A stretch of 64,000 bases of DNA, taken from Acidianus sp. HS-5 (GTDB lineage Archaea; Thermoproteota; Thermoprotei_A; Sulfolobales; Sulfolobaceae). The stretch is from assembly GCF_021655615.1 (NCBI RefSeq), contig NZ_AP025245.1, positions 744,001-808,000 on the forward strand, in the 5' to 3' direction. Of this stretch, positions 61,061 to 64,000 are shown piece after piece; the first letter of the stretch is position 1, and the number at the start of each line of letters is the position of its first letter. The notes beneath the pieces are model-generated. The model had not been told where the DNA came from. It worked only from the letters and a program-made list of their open reading frames with translations, and ran no database searches. A program made the position numbers and the translations under genes.

Positions 61061-63363
61061 GCTAATTTATTCAACTCTGCTATAACGTAATCAATGCTAG
61101 GCCTCTGTAAAGGATTAGGCGAAGTCATTGCCTTTATTAGTAGAGTAAATTCTGCATATTCTTGAGATAAGGAGAGATTCTGGTGAAATGTTGTTAGCTC
61201 TTTTCTAGCACTATCTAAGAATAGAGAGTAAGGTTTATTATTAATATAGAATTGCACTGCCTCGTCCATCAATCCTGCTACCTTAGGAGGATTAAATTGT
61301 CTCTGAGTTAGCATTTTGTAAATAGTAGAACCAAAAGCGTAAATATCCATCTTAACGTCTGCACCTTTCTTACTTAGCATTGCATCAACTTGGTCTATTG
61401 AACAATACTGTGGAGTGTATTCAAGAACTCTCTCTCCTATCCTTCTGGCAGAACCTAAATCTCCTAATTTAACTAAAACTTCACCATTCTTTATGTTCTC
61501 ATATATTTCTTCTGCAGTCCTTCCTGGAGACTTATTAAAGAATATATTTGCAGGTTTTATATCAAGATGAACATATCCTTCTTGATGAATAACTTTCAAT
61601 GCATTAGCGATGCTTAGTGAAATCAAAGCTACTGCTTTTTTCCAGTAATTTGAAAGTACTACTGCTTGATTCTTTATTAGGTCATCTGCCGTCCCTCCAT
61701 CCATTAACTCCATTATTATTGCAGGAGGGCTGGAATAATACACTTCAGATTTTCCACTGACTATATCTTTAATATTATTTAAATCGGCAAAAAATCCATA
61801 TATTCTAACAATATGTGGAGACTTTTCAGAAATACTCTGCAGATTTGAAGACTCCTTTGATACACTTTCAAATAAACTCAGAATATCATTGACATTAGAC
61901 TTGGAAATTTTAGTTATTTTTATTGCAAACTTTTGATTATTTCTTTCACTGACTAACACATAAGAGCTTCCCCCACTTCCTAAAATCTTTGTGACTTTAT
62001 AGCCGTAAAGATTACTTCCAATCCAAACGTTAGGATCCCAATTATCTAACGGAGGTAATTTGGGAATACTAGGTTTAGCTTCTACCCCTAGTAACGAAGC
62101 TAAAACTGATTTAGCTTTTTCTTTAACTGGTTGCGGTAAGTTCTTAGTAAGTAAATAACTTGCTAGTTTCTCAGCAGAGTTCTTATCTTTCTGCATTAGT
62201 ACATCAAGTAAGTTAGGTGCGTCAAAAAGAACGATATTATTTGATATTATACAATTTACAACATTTGAAAGGGAATTACAGTTGTTGTAGATTATTTTTC
62301 CAGCAGATTTGGAATAGATCCATGACATAGTGTTACAATCAAACCTTGAAGCAGCATCACAAAAGATCTTAGTATGACTGTAATTTAATTTAAGTAACGC
62401 ATTCAAATATCTTTCTGCCCTGTTATAAAGATTGGAATTTATCGCATTAAACAGCTTATTTTCTATCACTTGAGGATCCGCAATCCCTATTGGAATTACA
62501 GAGGCTCCTAAAATTAAGAAAAATAATGGATAATACGGCGAATAAAGAAAGGAAATCCACGCTAAACCTAGTGATGTAAGAGAAATTATTAATGAAAATT
62601 CAAGATCTAATTTATTCCTGAAAATGATACCTCCTATTACCGCAAATAATAACATAGATATTGTTAAATATAATATTAAGGGATTTACAAAGCCCATTAA
62701 ATATGACGGTGTCAAATTGTCACTAATAAGCAATATAAATGTCAAAGGAAGTAATGACGAAAGGAAATAAGGTAATGATACATTTCGTATTGCATTAAAA
62801 GTTAATGCTTCTGTTTTTTTACTTGCAGATAACGTGAACCCTACTATGCTTACGAAAGTATAGAATATATTTATTGGATTTTGAAAGAATGTAGAATAAG
62901 GTAAATATTTGAAAGCACAAGAAAAGCATTTTATATTAAGGAAGGAATACTGTAAAATTGGTAATAATACTAGAATTGTTAGAACTGCGTAAGTTATCTG
63001 TAACCCTATACTCCCGAAGAATAATGAAACAAGTATCATTACGACTACTATTGCTATAAAAAGAATATAGAAAATAGAAGAAAGTGTAAATGAAGAGAAT
63101 GTTTGAACAAAAATTTCTGGTCTAATTAGTGGTAACAATAAACCGGAAAGAACCATTGCAATCCCTATAGATTTCAAACTAGGCCTTATCGACATCGCTA
63201 AAGAATATATTATTAAGCTTTCTGTTACGACAAATACATCGAAGTTTGATAGAAAAGCTGAGAAAGAATAGATTTTAGGATATAAAATTAAGAAACTTAT
63301 AGCTATCGAAGATGCTATAAATGAAGCCCTTACGGCGTTAACAATTTTCTCATTAATCTTCAT
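61057..63363 (-). CDS. Membrane-bound eukaryote-like Ser/Thr protein kinase
   Basis: The 768-residue protein has about ten N-terminal transmembrane helices (15-300), a helical cytoplasmic part (300-440) and a C-terminal kinase domain (450-768). The kinase motifs are complete: G-loop L-G-S-G-G-S-S-Y-V (461-469), K482 in F-A-I-K, the catalytic loop H-L-D-I-K-P-A-N (599-606, D601), D635 in G-D-L-G and D673 in D-I-Y-A-F-G. The activation-segment end is Y-T-P-Q-Y-C-S-I-D-Q. Sulfolobales kinases of this kind phosphorylate regulators, for example of archaella. The membrane part may sense a signal; that is inference. Confidence 0.88.
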   Translation of the reverse strand: MKINEKIVNAVRASFIASSIAISFLILYPKIYSFSAFLSNFDVFVVTESLIIYSLAMSIRPSLKSIGIAMVLSGLLLPLIRPEIFVQTFSSFTLSSIFYILFIAIVVVMILVSLFFGSIGLQITYAVLTILVLLPILQYSFLNIKCFSCAFKYLPYSTFFQNPINIFYTFVSIVGFTLSASKKTEALTFNAIRNVSLPYFLSSLLPLTFILLISDNLTPSYLMGFVNPLILYLTISMLLFAVIGGIIFRNKLDLEFSLIISLTSLGLAWISFLYSPYYPLFFLILGASVIPIGIADPQVIENKLFNAINSNLYNRAERYLNALLKLNYSHTKIFCDAASRFDCNTMSWIYSKSAGKIIYNNCNSLSNVVNCIISNNIVLFDAPNLLDVLMQKDKNSAEKLASYLLTKNLPQPVKEKAKSVLASLLGVEAKPSIPKLPPLDNWDPNVWIGSNLYGYKVTKILGSGGSSYVLVSERNNQKFAIKITKISKSNVNDILSLFESVSKESSNLQSISEKSPHIVRIYGFFADLNNIKDIVSGKSEVYYSSPPAIIMELMDGGTADDLIKNQAVVLSNYWKKAVALISLSIANALKVIHQEGYVHLDIKPANIFFNKSPGRTAEEIYENIKNGEVLVKLGDLGSARRIGERVLEYTPQYCSIDQVDAMLSKKGADVKMDIYAFGSTIYKMLTQRQFNPPKVAGLMDEAVQFYINNKPYSLFLDSARKELTTFHQNLSLSQEYAEFTLLIKAMTSPNPLQRPSIDYVIAELNKLA

Positions 63364-63389
63364 TTGAGTATATATAGAACTAGCATAAT

Positions 63390-63998
63390 TTAAGTTTCAC
63401 TATTTTTTAATTTAGGATTTATAAATAAATAGCTTTTTAGTTCTTCTTCTGGTAAATTATAGATTTTTTCAGTTAATTCCTTAGCAAGCTTATTCCTCTC
63501 CTCAAAACTCATTTTAACTCCTGCCAAGACTATACCGCCCAAGACTGCTTGATAACTATAAAAGATCTCAACACCAAGAGGAGAAACTACGCTCCTTATT
63601 ATCTTCGAATTCATTACACCACCTATTACGGAAACCTTTCCTCCTTCTTTCCTGAGCCTATCAATCATTCTTACAATGTAATCAGCTGCCTCGTTCATTA
63701 CTCTTAAAGCTAAAGGATCTCCTTTCATAGCTAGACTATCAACCATAACGGCAAAACTCGCAATGAGCCTCTTATCTTGATCTTTAGAAAGCCTAATTAC
63801 AGCCTCCCTAAAAGGGAGTTTAAAATATTCTTCAATAGCTTTAGGTAATTCACTACTCTCTTCAATCCCATCAACTACCCTAGTTGCATAAGTTATTGCA
63901 GTCTTAGCGATCCAAGAAGCAGAACCTTCGTCACCGAAAATCCAACTCCAACCTCCAACCCTATGTGACTCACCGTTCTTCTGATAAAAGGCTACACT
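63390..63998 (-). CDS. BadF/BadG-family sugar kinase, 5' end outside window
   Basis: About 202 residues are visible, from a frame that enters at the right edge to the stop at 63390. The segment R-V-G-G-W-S-W-I-F-G-D-E-G-S-A-S-W-I is the signature of the BadF/BadG/BcrA/BcrD ATPase family in its N-acetylglucosamine kinase/hexokinase branch. The C-terminal part has V-S-V-I-G-G-V-M-N-S. Sulfolobales hexokinases of this family phosphorylate several sugars with ATP. The ATG at 63746 is only an internal Met. The gene is upstream of the membrane kinase on the same strand. Confidence 0.85.
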   Translation of the reverse strand, partial: SVAFYQKNGESHRVGGWSWIFGDEGSASWIAKTAITYATRVVDGIEESSELPKAIEEYFKLPFREAVIRLSKDQDKRLIASFAVMVDSLAMKGDPLALRVMNEAADYIVRMIDRLRKEGGKVSVIGGVMNSKIIRSVVSPLGVEIFYSYQAVLGGIVLAGVKMSFEERNKLAKELTEKIYNLPEEELKSYLFINPKLKNSET

Positions 63999-64000
63999 TC

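Overview
The window is archaeal and fits the Sulfolobales (Sulfolobaceae, perhaps Acidianus-like). It is AT-rich, genes are dense, and TATA-like boxes often lie about 25 bases before the start codon, as in leaderless transcripts. GGTGA-type ribosome sites occur mainly inside operons. Lineage-typical genes include a type-1 4-hydroxybutyryl-CoA dehydratase (3-hydroxypropionate/4-hydroxybutyrate carbon fixation), a DoxB/SoxB-like haem-copper oxidase subunit I, an anaerobic-type cobalamin pathway, an intron-containing tRNA-Lys and a eukaryote-like membrane protein kinase. The assignment is inference from gene content; there is no rRNA in the window.

Layout. 1-7.7 kb: end of an MFS transporter, a small-protein/nucleotidyltransferase pair that looks like a toxin-antitoxin module, then an ABC-2 exporter locus with two paralogous permeases, one ATPase and a divergent winged-helix regulator pair controlled from a promoter with a perfect inverted repeat, and a radical-SAM-like protein without the cluster cysteines. 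8-16 kb: a Cys-rich anchored protein, a YbjQ protein, MtnA, two members of a zinc-ribbon/proline-rich/TM/exported-domain family, a polytopic membrane protein, and a small protein with primase-like motifs. 16-27 kb: a BtuFCD-type uptake transporter followed, on the other strand, by a nearly complete corrin-ring operon (cbiG, cbiE, then cbiX-cbiC fusion, cbiH, cbiD, cbiT, cbiL, cbiF). A frameshifted AAA+ ATPase with tandem palindromes at its start codon interrupts that operon. 27-32 kb: two tandemly duplicated zinc-ribbon genes (one frameshifted) whose duplication also copied the tail of the neighbouring formate dehydrogenase-like gene, plus a YkgJ-type Cys-cluster protein. 32-36 kb: a module of four genes I do not recognise. 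36-45 kb: two MFS transporters, a three-gene ABC exporter, Hsp20, a UbiB-type kinase, a zinc-ribbon multispanning protein and a cytosolic BtuF-like protein. 45.8-47.7 kb: tRNA-Lys followed by decayed genes (HEPN/MNT pair and an MFS transporter). 47.7-64 kb: an ArsR-type HTH fused to a predicted beta-solenoid, 4-hydroxybutyryl-CoA dehydratase, a stretch bounded by imperfect inverted repeats, a HEPN-like protein, an Asp/Glu-racemase-family protein, oxidase subunit I, a carotenoid-desaturase-like oxidoreductase, TRIC and DMT transporters, a TPR protein and a membrane Ser/Thr kinase, and the start of a BadF-type sugar kinase.

How they work together. The clearest pathway is cobalamin: uptake (15.9-18.6 kb), cobalt insertion, ring methylation and contraction (18.9-26.9 kb), plus a second BtuF-like protein at 44.8 kb. 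I see no CRISPR array, no rRNA and no intact recognisable transposase. Short genes missed by length cut-offs are annotated at 18.8, 32.3 and 49.0 kb.
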